Of a stretch of DNA of 64,000 nt, positions 28,540 through 41,200 are shown piece by piece (the stretch's first letter is position 1; every line of letters starts with the position of its first letter). The stretch covers positions 10,478,001 to 10,542,000 of the forward strand of contig JBBMNZ010000017.1 in NCBI GenBank assembly GCA_037954325.1, written 5' to 3'. Both the position numbers and the translations under genes were made by a program. The DNA is from Fistularia commersonii (taxonomy: Eukaryota > Chordata > Actinopteri > Syngnathiformes > Fistulariidae). The notes under the pieces were generated by a model that had not been told where the DNA came from, ran no database searches, and worked only from the letters and a program-made list of their open reading frames with translations.

Positions 28540-29826
28540 GACTTCTACGGCAGCGATTGTGATTTATTGACAAGAATAACCATCATTATCATAATCAGTC
28601 TGTGTCTCATCTTTAGTTTACAACATCAAATATCATGCGGCGTAACACTCAAGTTCTGGTCAAACTGACAGCCAAGAGTAATAACTCCTTTACAAACATA
28701 CATACAGTATCTTTACAGGATGAATCTATATCGATGAGTTTATATACAGTGATAGAAATCACAGAAGTGGAACAGATAGAAAGGACACTTTCTGGTGGAT
28801 CAGTACAACCTGCAGTCATATGTCTGCGATGGTCGGCATGGAGATGAACCTGTGTGCTGAAAAAGACAACAGGGAGCTCGGGTGTCTGGCCCAGTAAAGT
28901 CGAAAATCTTTCACTGTGCATCTTTAACCTTTATATATGTATTCCATGGTGTTCTGATAGTTGCCACTTCCATCTTTTCTCTTTCCATTGATTTCCACTG
29001 ATGAGAGGAAATCCATCTTATATTTATTTATTACCCTTACTTTGCATGGTTTTCCATACAGTTAATCACAGAATCTCTGAAAGTATAGAACATTGCAAAA
29101 ACAGGAATAACTAGTAGGCACAAGTTAATTAACTTGAGGGAACTGAGTTGTGTTTTTTTTCACAACCACATGACTTTTCGGGGCAATATTAAAAAATCAC
29201 ATTAATGACTTAAGGAACTTTGTGATATACTGTGGAAATTAGATTAAAATATATTTGTAAAAGATAACATAACTTGTTCACACAAGATAAATGTCCTTTT
29301 TTTCCCAGAAGAGGATGTGTATGAATAACATAGAAATTACCTTTTTGACTCAAAGGGCTTTGTAAAATTTGTCTTGAAACCAGATTAAAAAAACAGATCT
29401 TACGAGATATTTTGAACCTGATTATTCACGATGATTAAAATTTCTTTGCACAAGATTAAAAAAAAAAAAAACGCTTTGTGAGGGCTACACGAAACATACA
29501 ATTTGTGGGAATAAAATAAAAACTAATGCAATGGGGACAAATAATGAAACAGTTGTCTTTTTCCTGTGAGATAATAATAGCATTTGTTACAAAATAATTC
29601 TACCCCCAAAAACCTATTTGCATAAGATGATTACACTGAAAATAACTTGTGAGAACAAGTTAACTATCTTGTCGGCACAAGATGTCAGTACGCATCTGTA
29701 TTGAAAAACTGTCCTCTGTATATTAAGATATAATTTTTTTCCTTACATAATTGAGCCCTATATCTGATACTAATCCATGCGTTTTCATCCAAATCTTTCT
29801 TCCTCCTATACTACAAAAAGTGCAAG

Positions 29827-29864
<38 letters not shown>

Positions 29865-32166
29865 ACATATATATATGTGTGTGTGTGTATATATATATAA
29901 ATTTATATATATATATATATTCTATAACCAAGCTCATGGAACTGCTGCATTAGGCTTAAGCTCAGGTAACAGTTGCTTAAACTGACCAGCTTCACGTAAA
30001 TGTCCAATCCAAAATGTTAAACCTTAATAAATAGCGGACAGGTGATGTGTTTACAGTCTCACCTTCACATTCCATGTCGGCCATCTTAGACGTATACAGT
30101 TAATTCCAACTACAAACGTTGTCATCTGAACAAGACCGAGTCTATTTAGATTCTGTGATTAGAGACGTATGAAGTAAACAGTAAATACGGGCAACAATCA
30201 TCATCACTACACCAGAAAAAAAAAGAAAGAAAGAAAGAAAGAAAGAAATAGGCACTGTTTCTGGAACACAAAACATTTCACGGTTAATTTGCATTTGAAT
30301 TTTGCCTGCTCAAATCTGATAATAACAATAATAAGCAAACTGCAGATTTATTATTCATGACCGGAGAAATACCAAAGGTCAAATCTGGGACGGAGCTGCG
30401 TTAATACATTTAGAGCTGAAAACACACAAAACAGCCAAGTGTTCTTTCATTGCCACCGAAGAAATAAGTTACTGTCGAAGCGTTTGAACTTTGAGGCCGT
30501 ATTTGAGCAGGCAACACACACAGAGTCTGAGCTGAGAGAGATGGTGACAGATTAGGACAGACTGCACGATAATCCACCACCCAAACACGCTTTTTTACTG
30601 AATTGCACACTGTTGTCTGGGCCTTGTTTTTTTACACACAGTGCAAAGAAAAAATCTGATTTCTCAAAAATCAATACCAGAAAGACAATAAAAATAATGA
30701 TAATCATCATAATAATAACAATAAAACCCTCTTTTCCAGGTTTGTTGGTTGACAAACATTAAAAAAAAAAAATCAAGTAAAATCAAGCAGCAAAGAGAAA
30801 TCAGGCACCTTAACAAAAACTCAGTAGTAGATTGTCATTCTTGGGATATAAGATAAAAATTTATATTTTCTTAACTATACATATATATGTATGTATATAT
30901 TTATGTACATTTTAGGGGGGCATTAATCTGTTCTCATCTGTGCAAATAAACATGGAGGTCCATTTATATTTTGTGTTTCCATTTGAAAGAGCGATGGATG
31001 AAGTGAATTTGACGGCAGAAGTTATACTTGGGTCAAAATATTGTTCATGGGTGTCCTACTTTCTCTCTGATAATTTTAGAAACCTCTGAACGGAAATTAT
31101 ATCCTAGTTTTAATCAAGTCACAATTTTCCATTTCATTGGTTCTTTAATTTCAAACCAATTCTCATCTAACTGAGAATGTTACATTCAGCTGTACCTTGG
31201 ATCGATGCTAGCTATCAAATGTTAGCAGCTGTTTACCTACATAGCTAGCATGTATCCAAAACCCCCACTAAGACCAGGACGGCTTTAAAAAAATTTGCCT
31301 CTCATCGGTGAGACATAACAACTCTTGTCAGCAGTTATAAGCAAATCTTATAAAGTGGTCTCTTTGTTGTTGAACAAATAGATTGCCTTCCAATATTGAG
31401 ACAAGACTTAGAAAAACAGGAAAACGTTAGCATTAGCTTTCCGCCTCGCCATGACTACAGTGGGCTAGGCAACGCTTGCTGTAGTTAGCCAGACGAACAT
31501 TAGCTTCATTTTACCGCCATGTCAGAATGCGTGTGGTCTAGCAAAAACATGTCATAAAATGGGACAACTGTATACATAACTTATCCAGAAGATTATATGA
31601 AATGATAAAATAGTTTTCACTCTTACTGACATAAGGCATTAAAGAAGGTTACATGGAAGCCAGAACTACATTACTTTCACCATGTAATTTAATGCCCTGC
31701 AAACTCAGCGGAGAAATTCGCAATTGGTGATTACTTTTTATTTTAATCGGTTTCCCTAAACTGCTGTTGGTAACAACATCATCATCAAGTTCACAGTGAT
31801 TGTACACCTTCTGCCATAGAATGAATTCCCATCGGCCTGTCTAGTTTCAGACAAAGGGGTTTGCCATCGAGTAAAACACGAACAGCCCATGAAACACATC
31901 ACTATCAGATACATGTGTCTGGGTTGGGGTGCGGTCACGTGACCAAAGAGGATCACATGATCACACCCATCCGTAGAGGTATTTATATGCGTGACGTAGT
32001 GGCCAAAGGAAGGGAAAAGCCTGCAGCACCATTGCTGGATGCTGCAATGAGAAGAAATCCGCCATGCAAGAAATCCGACAAAGATAATGGTCCAGTTTGT
32101 GGTGTAAGACCTGGCTTACATGCACATGGTGAGTATTTAGTACACAAAGTGGGGATGACAGTTCAG
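28540..32166. other. Intergenic region between convergent cstpp1 and mapk8ip1
   Basis: This is AT-rich, with an (AT)n block near 29829-29922 interrupted by GTGTGT, a GAAA tetranucleotide run at 30221-30249, and a cluster of degenerate palindromic repeats at 29115-29700. The right-hand part must hold the mapk8ip1 3' UTR, whose stop is at 32167, but no clear polyadenylation signal could be picked. Small open frames here lack family similarity. Confidence 0.6.
29115..29700. repeat. Cluster of degenerate ACAAGTTAATTAACTTG-like palindromes
   Basis: Variants include CACAAGTTAATTAACTTGAG (near 29118), ACTTGTTCACACAAGAT (near 29273), and AACTTGTGAGAACAAGTTAA followed by CTATCTTGTCGGCACAAGAT (near 29644-29683). 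The half-sites ACAAGAT/ACAAGTT recur in both orientations with irregular spacing. This looks like a decayed palindrome-rich mobile repeat rather than a regular satellite. Confidence 0.5.
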
Positions 32167-32239
32167 TTATTCAATGAAGATGTCTTCAGTGGGACAGGAG
32201 TAGCCAATATGCTCCTTGTAGTACTGCTTGAAGGCTTTA
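32167..32239 (-). other. mapk8ip1: mapk8ip1 last coding exon with kinesin-binding tail
   Basis: The split GG|T codon leads into KAFKQYYKEHIGYSCPTEDIFIE and the stop TAA (32167-32169). The C-terminal residues of JIP1 bind the TPR domain of kinesin light chain; in human JIP1 the end is EDIYLE. Here the Tyr position is Phe and Leu is Ile. Confidence 0.93.
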
Positions 32240-35236
32240 CTGCAGGATGTAAGACACAAGACAGTATGTTAGGATAAAAAAAGAATTTTGTTATGGTACT
32301 GATCTCACTGTTGGTCAGTGAGATATTATTATAATGACAATTTTTTTTTTTTTTTATAAGCGCCTTTCTTGAAACTCAAGGACATATAAAACAATACATT
32401 TTCAAGAAAAATACTTTAAAATCATAAATAAAATAGAAACTACATTTTTATTAAATGGCAAAAAAAAGTATTCTAAGCAGAACAATGTTGCACAAATTTT
32501 TTTCACACCTTTTTCATTTAAAAGAGAGGCTGTTGATGTCTTCAAGGCAAATTCTTGATACAAATTTGTACATGATTCATTGCCAAATTTGTGGAAGTTT
32601 TCTCCAAGCTTACAGAGGTAACTTCTCACTGATTTTCACATGGCAATGCAAATTGGAATGGAAAAATAATTACAAATGAGAGAATTTGACACCTCCAAGG
32701 TTTTTAGGGAATTTATCTTCTATCATTTTGAACAATAATTGACAAAAAAAACCTTTTCCCTTATCAGCTATGTGAAATTCTGTCTGTAAACCCTAGAGCG
32801 AGGACACAAATTAAATGAATACAGTTTAAAGGATTTATAAACAAGCAGATTAGAAAGAGACATACCCCACTGACTCAGCCAGCGGATGTAATGTCTTCTC
32901 TGCCATCATCACGTGACATGCAAAACGCTGCTGGTCGGGGTGTTTTGTGATAAAACCAAAGTACCTGCAGAAGAATTGTCAACAGTCATTCAATAGTTGC
33001 AGGAACAGGCTGTGACAAACTTTGGGGTGAAATTCATTTCTGTCACATCATTTTAAACTCACTTGCTGTGTTTTGGGTGGCAGCCACAGAACGAGATGTT
33101 CTTCAGGTGAAAGAAATGGAAACACTGCTCTCCCTGAAAAACGACATGTAGAAATAGGAATATGTGTGAGTGCACTGACAGGCATTGACAAATATTTGTA
33201 TCGTGAATCCAGGACAGTTTGAATTAAACGTCTGATGTCAAGGCAACATTTTTAAACCAACAGGGAAATTAAATTGAGAATAAAAATCTGAATTAAAGGT
33301 GTATACCTTGCATTCCAGTTTTTTTTTTAAACGTCATTAATGTGAAGTCATTGACTCAGTCATTGACAGTGAGTTGTAAGCATTTAAAATTCTTTTCCAG
33401 TCTTATCTGAAGTCACTTAATTCTCAGCTGGTACTTACGTCATATGACTCAAGTCAACACTTCTGCGGAATTAATTCTGATACTTTTTCTTCATATAATG
33501 TAAGTTGTAACATTTCTTATATCAATGTCAATAACATAGTGTATATTTAATATTTAAATTTTCCCCTTTTTAATCAATTTATTGTTTTTTTTAGACTTCG
33601 CTGTTGTTAATTTACCCCCAAATTATAATATCCAATTTATGGATCCACTTGTAGCTACTACTAATTGCCACTGGAGGGTGTTTTATTCCTATCCTCCAAC
33701 AGGAGGCCTGTGTTTAACGCCATGATGTTGGATATTCATTAAAGCTAAGATGGAGAGAAGGGGATGTGTGTTGAAATGGAAATGGAATCTTGCAATGAAT
33801 CACAATAATTTGTGATAACATCATTGTGTGACAAAACCAATCCTTGTGCAAACTATCCTGGTGCCTCATTTTGACATCAGTTCACATTAAGTGTGCAAAA
33901 AAAAAAAAAACATGAGTCACTAGTCAAGTCTTTCGGGGTCATTTTGGCGTTGCATACATTGATGCATCTATCAAGGGACCATCTTCTCTGTGTGGGATTG
34001 TTGCCTACATTTGGACTGAAATCTATCTTTGGTGTTAGGAATGTTTGCAAATAAAAATAAATGCACATTCAAATTCACGACTCATGGTAAGTTTTCAGAA
34101 ATGTAAATACTTAGTCTCTTGCCCCTTACAGGCAGATGGAGGTGTGCCCTTACCCTGTGAGCCGATTGACACTGGTCCTGTACGCTCATCTTTACGCCCC
34201 TCACGCTGACCTCGAGCACACAGGCAGAGGGAGGCTGCCCTGCGATCCGCCTGTTGTAAGCCACCTGTCAACATCGGGGAAAGCCAGTCAGCCCTCTTCT
34301 CTAGAAATCTATATCCTGAACATTTCATGGTTTCCAGCTGGCATGACCAGACAGCAGCTGGAATGGATTTTGGTGTGTTTCAGGTATAAGTTTGTTATCT
34401 GTCAGATAACATCTCTCTTTAGAACAATGATGAGATGAATGCTGATAACAAGTCTGCCTTCAAATTATTTCAATTTGAAATCATCCAGGAACTGTAAATG
34501 AGGAAATAAGAAACTCACTTTTTTTTTTTTATCTAAATGGCAAGCTATATAGAATAGTGAAATTATTCTGTTTGTTCTGTTGCTGTTTTTTTCATCTTCC
34601 AGATCACAAATGTTCTGATTTTAATGCTGCTCAAATATTCAGGCCCTCAAGTATTATTTCAAAGATTAAGGCTTGCTTTAGCTTTTAAGCTTTTGGTTTA
34701 GAGAAGCAGGAAAACAGTATTTATCCTGTGGATTAACTTGTCAAATCAAAAATGGGAAAAGGACATGTAGGATATTTTTTTTCCTTTGAGTTGTCAGTGC
34801 TGCAAATTGTTAAATAGCAATAATATATTACTCAATACATGTGTGGATGGAATTTATTCATTCACTCACTATAAACCAACATACATCTCCTCTGCTAGGT
34901 ACCATGTGACTTAATACAAGTTACCCAAGTAATAAAACAAGACAGCTAAATTCTGGTGTATTTATATGATCCAAAATATTCTTCATAAAGGACAACCATC
35001 TACCATGATGGATGGCTGTTGGAGGAAAAAATGAAGAATGGAAAACTGCAGGAAAATGACAACAAATGGTCTTGCTTCAATAATATGCCACAGGTTATCC
35101 TGCAAACAGCTGTTGCTCATTATCAGTAAGTTAATTCAGCTTTATGGTCCATTAAAAGAGGCTCTGTGAAGCACCTGCTGAAGAGAGCTAGTCCACTTAC
35201 AGGTAAGAAGTGTGATTTAGAGGGATGTAATGGAAG

Positions 35237-35276
<40 letters not shown>

Positions 35277-38200
35277 GTTGATTGTTTTGTGTCTTGGTGA
35301 AGCGTCAACAGCAGTTACTCCTGAACTCTCTACCTCCTAAACCATCATGATGTGAGTAAATAAACTGGTCCAATATTAAACCTGGCTTAACAATTGATTT
35401 GATTGTAATGCTAATGCCTCTGCAGGATGTGGCTTTTGTTCCTGCTGATGGTCCCTACAAAAGTGAGTCTGCTCCTGATGCACAAATTAATCCTGCACCC
35501 TCGCAAGTGACCTCTTGACTCTTTCAGGTTATCAATCTAGAGGCTATCAGCAAGGCTATACTAGTTCTGATAGCACTGATGGAGATGGCGCCTCTGGATA
35601 TGTGTCTCCTCCTGAGGATGACCACTGGGTTGCTATTGATGATTTTGAAGCCGTCAACGAGCCGCTGTTCAGTGGCTCACATAACATGGAGCCAGTCTAC
35701 TCGTACACCTCTCACTCACGCTACAGACTGGGAAGAACGGCTTCTGGTGATATCACCTACATCCCAGGGGATCCCTTTCCCATGGACCAATCTAGACAGT
35801 CCAGGAAGAAAAAGGTCCAGAGAAGACCAGCTAACTGGTAGGTAATGCTCAATTAAAAGCAACATTTGCACAACCAACACTAACTGGCTTTTCATTACAG
35901 ATCTCTCAATGCAGCTTTTCTAACTCTGGAAATAGTTTTCATCTTGTATTTCTGATCACTGACCTACTCCGGGCTTAAACTTCCAGACTATCCAATGTCA
36001 AGCATGACTGACTTGGTGCAAAGGACCTGTGCACAAGTTCCTGACAGCAATGTGCAAGCCAGATTGCTTCTGAATGTTCAGTAATCTGGGGCTATTGTCG
36101 TGCCAGGTCCTGTAACTTTTCTGGTTATGAGCAGCAAAGTGTTTTTAAACGGTGAATACTTGAATTTCAAATGGCAACAGGCCCTTTTTGATGCAAAGGG
36201 AACCTTCTCCAGGCTATCAGAGACTACCTTGGCAGCACAATTGCCCAATCTTGGAATTTGACAAACCAGTAATGAGTGACGGTTAAACTGCAAGACAAAT
36301 TCTCTAAGTTTACTGAACATGGATTACTTTGCATTATAAACACTGGGGAATGCAGCTTAAATATGGCCTATTATCTTCAAAGACAATTCTCTAGCCTGTC
36401 TGGTGAGGAGGCTTTTGGAAAGTGTGGAACTCTTGAACAGCTGCATGCTAATGAGGAAGATTTTTGACTCAGCGTCTAAAGGAATCCTGCAAATGCATTT
36501 TTTTTTTTTTAGGTGCATTGCTCCAAATGACAGTAGCTCTGCACCCTCACTTGTGATGCAGGCAGGTGTATTTATAGTGCAAAGTTAACTGCAGAACAGA
36601 AGAAACCCTGTCCTGTGGATCATAAGTTACTAGGTTTTATTACTATGTGGCCATATCCCAGGTGAATGTAGGCAAATACTCACTCCTTACCACTTGCAAA
36701 GTGCCAAAAACAAAGCCTTTTTAGACTCCAAGTGACACCAATAACTCTAAGTGTAATCCCTGCTCTTTGCAGAGCACTATTAAATTGGCTACAACAGGAC
36801 AGTCATTGTGAGAGGGGAAACAATTAGATTGTCAGCTGAGCCTTGGATTCCAGTGACTGCAGACATGGAGAGGGTGAAACCAGATTAAACTGTAGTGTAT
36901 ACGTGAGGAAACTCTTTTCTGGCTATATACATGCAATGTATGAGACACAAAGCAAACAAATCAACCAAAAGTCGCTAAATTGCGTGTAGATAAAGCTCCC
37001 ATTACTGCTGACTATTAGCCTCTATGCTAGTCAGACTCAATGGAGGAAATACATGACTTTTATCAGCACCAATGTTTTCTAAATAAATAGCTAAATTACA
37101 TTTATTGCTGAACAATCTGGTCCAATACTCAGAAATATTTGTTACTTGAAAATTAAAGTATATGTGTGTGGCAAATTTATATTTATTGCTAACTTTGACT
37201 CACGTGCTAATCCATTGAACAGCTAGCTGTGCCTAGCAAGGGTAGGAAAATTGGCCCCTCCTAAATGTAAAATAACACATGAAAGCTGCTTTTTGAAATT
37301 ATTTCAATTTTTGGTTAAATATTTATGTACCTGTAGGGAGCACTCTCCTTGTAACAGCACGGTATAAAATCGAAACAGCGTTATGTGGTTGTGTTTCTTG
37401 CGTGGAGAAGCTTGCAAGCTACCGGGTAATTAGCAATGTTAACCTCTAAGGTAGCAGTAAATCAGCCTGCTGCACTGAAATTCACTACGTATTCAGGTAA
37501 GGACACTTAAACACTCAAAAGAAACACGAACGCATTTGAATATGTTTAATAAATATGTTTTCTGTAATGTGTTGAGGTTATACTAAAGTATTGCTCTGCA
37601 CTAATAATATAAAGTATTATAATAGCCCAGATACGGAAGCTAAACAGTGTCAGAACTTGTATTTATGATGGTGCATGGAAAATGAGTATGTTGAGCCATA
37701 ACTGAAGATTCATAACACCTCACTGAGTGTGTTATTGTTTTCAACAACATGACAATTGTATAGAATGTGAAGAATTTTCAGAAATAAATCTGGGACTTGT
37801 GTTCCTTCCTGCTCCACATGTCCTTGGTACCTCCAACCCCTGGGTCTGAGGTTGGTAACACACCAGACATAAGTTTAATATTAGGGGTAGGGTGCTAATG
37901 TCAACATTGCTGGAAATATTTTATTTTGTAGTTGGAAATAAGGTTGAAATTAAATTCATCATTGAACTGAAAGTCACTCTCTGTGGACGTTTACATTTGG
38001 ACATTAACAAGATCAGATGTAGTTGCGACTAAGGTCATTCTGATTTCATATGAGCAGCATTTATTGATATTGATACAGGTGGAAAAAAATGTAAGTTTAT
38101 GAATTGAAATATCTGAAAGGTTTATTCCTTCATGAGTTGGTTCCACCTGCTGTGAGTGGTTGATTTTCAATGAGCACTGAGAATGAATAGCGTTCATATT

Positions 38201-41200
38201 GCATAAACCATGGGATGAAATCGGTCAAATAGTATCGCAGCGAGTCATGAATGTTGGGATTTAAGTTTATGCTTATTTTCTGCGTGATTTTGTGGCTGCT
38301 TGGAATGAAGTGGGTGTGGTTTGGGGTGCAACGAATTCTGTTTTTTTTGGAATCGAGCAGGAACAGTTAGTTATATTGCAGGTTCCTGTGGCGTGGCTGT
38401 GACAAACAACAGCTATTGCTCATTAAACAGATGTTTTACCATCACCTGGGTGTTTCGTTGATTGAAATGCTACAATATAGAGAAGCTACAGTGTTAGGTT
38501 ATTATTCCTATTTATCTATTCCTATATACACTCATGAATAGATGTTTTGATTTTCATTGAAATACCTTTTTTTTCACTATGACAACCATCAAGGTGACAT
38601 GGTGTGTTTAGAGGTTTACCTTCTGCATCGCCGCACTCAACACATCATTGCCTTTGTGGATGGGGACCTGAACCGAGCCCAGGAATTGGACAAGGAACTG
38701 TTCCACCCAACCATCTTTTTGGACTGAGAAGAGAAAGAGGCACAAAGGCACATCAATCTCCCTGCTGTCACAGAGGCTGGTTTGTCTTTTTCTTTTTTTT
38801 TAATTTATCCTCTCACTGAACCGTACCTTTGTTATTCTCTTTGGCCACTCTGACAGCATAGAAGGCAGGGAAGATGCCAGTAGCTCCAGTCCTCATGTTA
38901 TAACCCTGACACCACAAATCCTCTGACTGGTTAAGGATTAACACTGGGTCATCTGACTCGAGGTATAGCTCGTCATCATGTCGAGGGACAAACCTGTAAA
39001 CAAAAAAGAAAAATTAACTGAAAGTGTTGATCGTATGTATTTATATACACAAACCAATAGTTTGTGTATGTACAAACCTATAAACAGCTCTGTGGCTCTG
39101 TGGTCGCTCCACTCCATCCAAAACACAGGAAAACATGCCAAATGAACCAGCACCTGAACAGACGGTTGCAAAGTAGACAGTTCATTTTTCACAACAATGA
39201 CAACCATGAAATAGTTGTTTATGTCCGGTCATTTTCTACAACACAGAACCCGGTCAGCGTTCACTTCTTATCTTCGACAACAAAATTCAGCAGACTTTGT
39301 ATTTGGTGAATTCCTTGTTTATTCGTTTGGACCAGCCCCTGACAAATAGCAGATCTGTATCCGCTGAGACGCCTTCCAATGATGTATTGGTAAATGTTAA
39401 TGATTATTTTTGGATTAAACTGACATCGATCAAACAGCTTTCTTACGTTAAATTGACAATACTCCCCAGCTGGTTGTTAGAGATACTCATCGGTATCATT
39501 AGCGGTTGCATCTTTTAAATGCTGGTATCAGGCAGTCTCTGTAGGCTGAAGGGGGATGAAACCAGTTTAGTTCACTAAGAATTCAACAAACTAACCAGTG
39601 GTGCTGTAATGGCTGCTGTCTTTGCCAAAGAGATTGAGGAACTTCCTGCTTCTGGGTGCTGCAGCTCTTCCAGGATGGGCCTCTTCTTCCTCCGATGTCA
39701 CATTTGTCGATACCTTGGACTGCTTGTAGTACCTTCCCACTACTTCCCTCCTTCTTTTCACCTCTTCTTCCCTTCTTCTTTTCAAATCCTCTTCCCTTTT
39801 CTTTCTCTCTTCCTCCTCCTTTTGGCTCTTTTCCTCTTCTTTTCTCCGATCTTGGATCAGAAATTAGATAATCATTTCATTATTTGGGGCAAACAACGGA
39901 CAAGACTCTGCTGTTGCACAACGTTTCATACTGGACACGGTTTTAAAAATTGCGTTAAAAATAATCAATTTAGTTTACTCATTCAGTTTTCAACATTTTA
40001 CATGAAATATTTACATCTCAGCTTATACATTTACAGTACTGATATTGTTCAAAACCTTAATTTTGGCAAGAGTAGATTGTGAACCCCATAAAATATGTTT
40101 GGTGATGTTTTTTCTTCCACTCAAAGAAGTAGGTCCTTTAAACACAAAAAGGAATTAAATTTGTGTTTTTGCACTTCCACTGTTTTATTGATCATTTTTC
40201 AATGAAACAAGCAATGCCTCGAGGGGAATTTCTTAATTTGGACTCAAGAATGTCATTTACATTTTGATTCGTCTAAAGCCCAGAGTTAAGTTAACAGTGA
40301 GCTCACGTCCACTCATTCTACTGGGTTTCGTGACTGAGTGAATTGCAACAGATTTGGCAGAGGCGTTGACTTGGACTTAAGATTCAACAAATGACAAATC
40401 TCTAGTCAGGGGTCCAACTGACAGTGACCATGCAAGACGTCTTTCCCCAATCATTACTTGAGAATCTGTACACTAATCATAAAAGAATTTCTGACCTTAT
40501 TTTTTTTTTTTAACAGATTCCTCACTGTAGGAGTCTTGACAAACACAAATACAGCTGGTTGGAGGAGGCTAATATTGCATTGTGGTACTTTTTTTGCTGC
40601 GTCACCATTATGTTTGAATGTCATGTTCTTGGATGTCATCTCTTAATATCAGCACTTTAACACTTACTTTATCGGTCTGCTTGTTGAGACGATCTAAATT
40701 GCAAAGAGGATAAACTCTCGATGAACGCACCCATAAAACGGTCCTTGATATTTGAACGGACTATTTCATTTTACCTTGCTTCCTCGCTTCCTCTCTCCTC
40801 TTCCTCTCCTCTTCATACTCTGGGTCTTCCTCCTCATTTGCTGACTGATACACCGTCTCTGTATCACTGTCATCGTTGTGCACATTGCGGCTGTGCAAGC
40901 AGTCCTTGAGGCTGCCCAGCTCCAGTTGACCGTGTTCATCAACCACCAGAGTGTATTTAACAGAGTCATAATTTAACCCTGCTGAAGCCTCACTCTTTGG
41001 TACAATCTGTGCAGCTGCAGGCCCCCCATGAGCGACACAGTTGGTGCCACCACCCTTACTTTCAATTTTACTTCCCCCTGGGTCCACCTCTGAGTTGGTG
41101 CAGTCTGTCTCTGTTTTTTTATTACCTTCAAAGTGATGGGTTGGACCGTTCTGGACATTCACGCAAGGAGTGGGAGCTCCCTCCCCATCTTCTTCAGTGA

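Larger units (their letters stand above)
32866..38723 (-). other. mapk8ip1: mapk8ip1 PTB/PID domain exons
   Basis: Exons 38620-38723, 34154-34264, 33063-33133 and 32866-32964 read KDGWVEQFLVQFLGSVQVPI, HKGNDVLSAAMQK, SACVLEVSVRGVKMSVQDQC, FHFFHLKNISFCGCHPKHSK and YFGFITKHPDQQRFACHVMM. This PTB domain binds cargo tails such as APP and ApoER2-type receptors. The 4.4-kb intron from 34265 to 38619 contains the antisense small secreted-family copy A. Confidence 0.93.

Noticed and set aside
31861..32277. 138-aa plus-strand open frame
   Set aside because: It is antisense to the last mapk8ip1 coding exon and its 3' UTR and has no family similarity.
35123..35308. Minus-strand frame with a poly-Gln run
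   Set aside because: It is the (TTG)n microsatellite in the copy A intron read on the other strand; there is no conserved flanking protein sequence.
35579..35845. Alternative-frame product of the family main exon (also seen in B, C and D)
   Set aside because: It is a shadow of the conserved frame in B-D; only in copy A could it be made, because of the signal-exon deletion.
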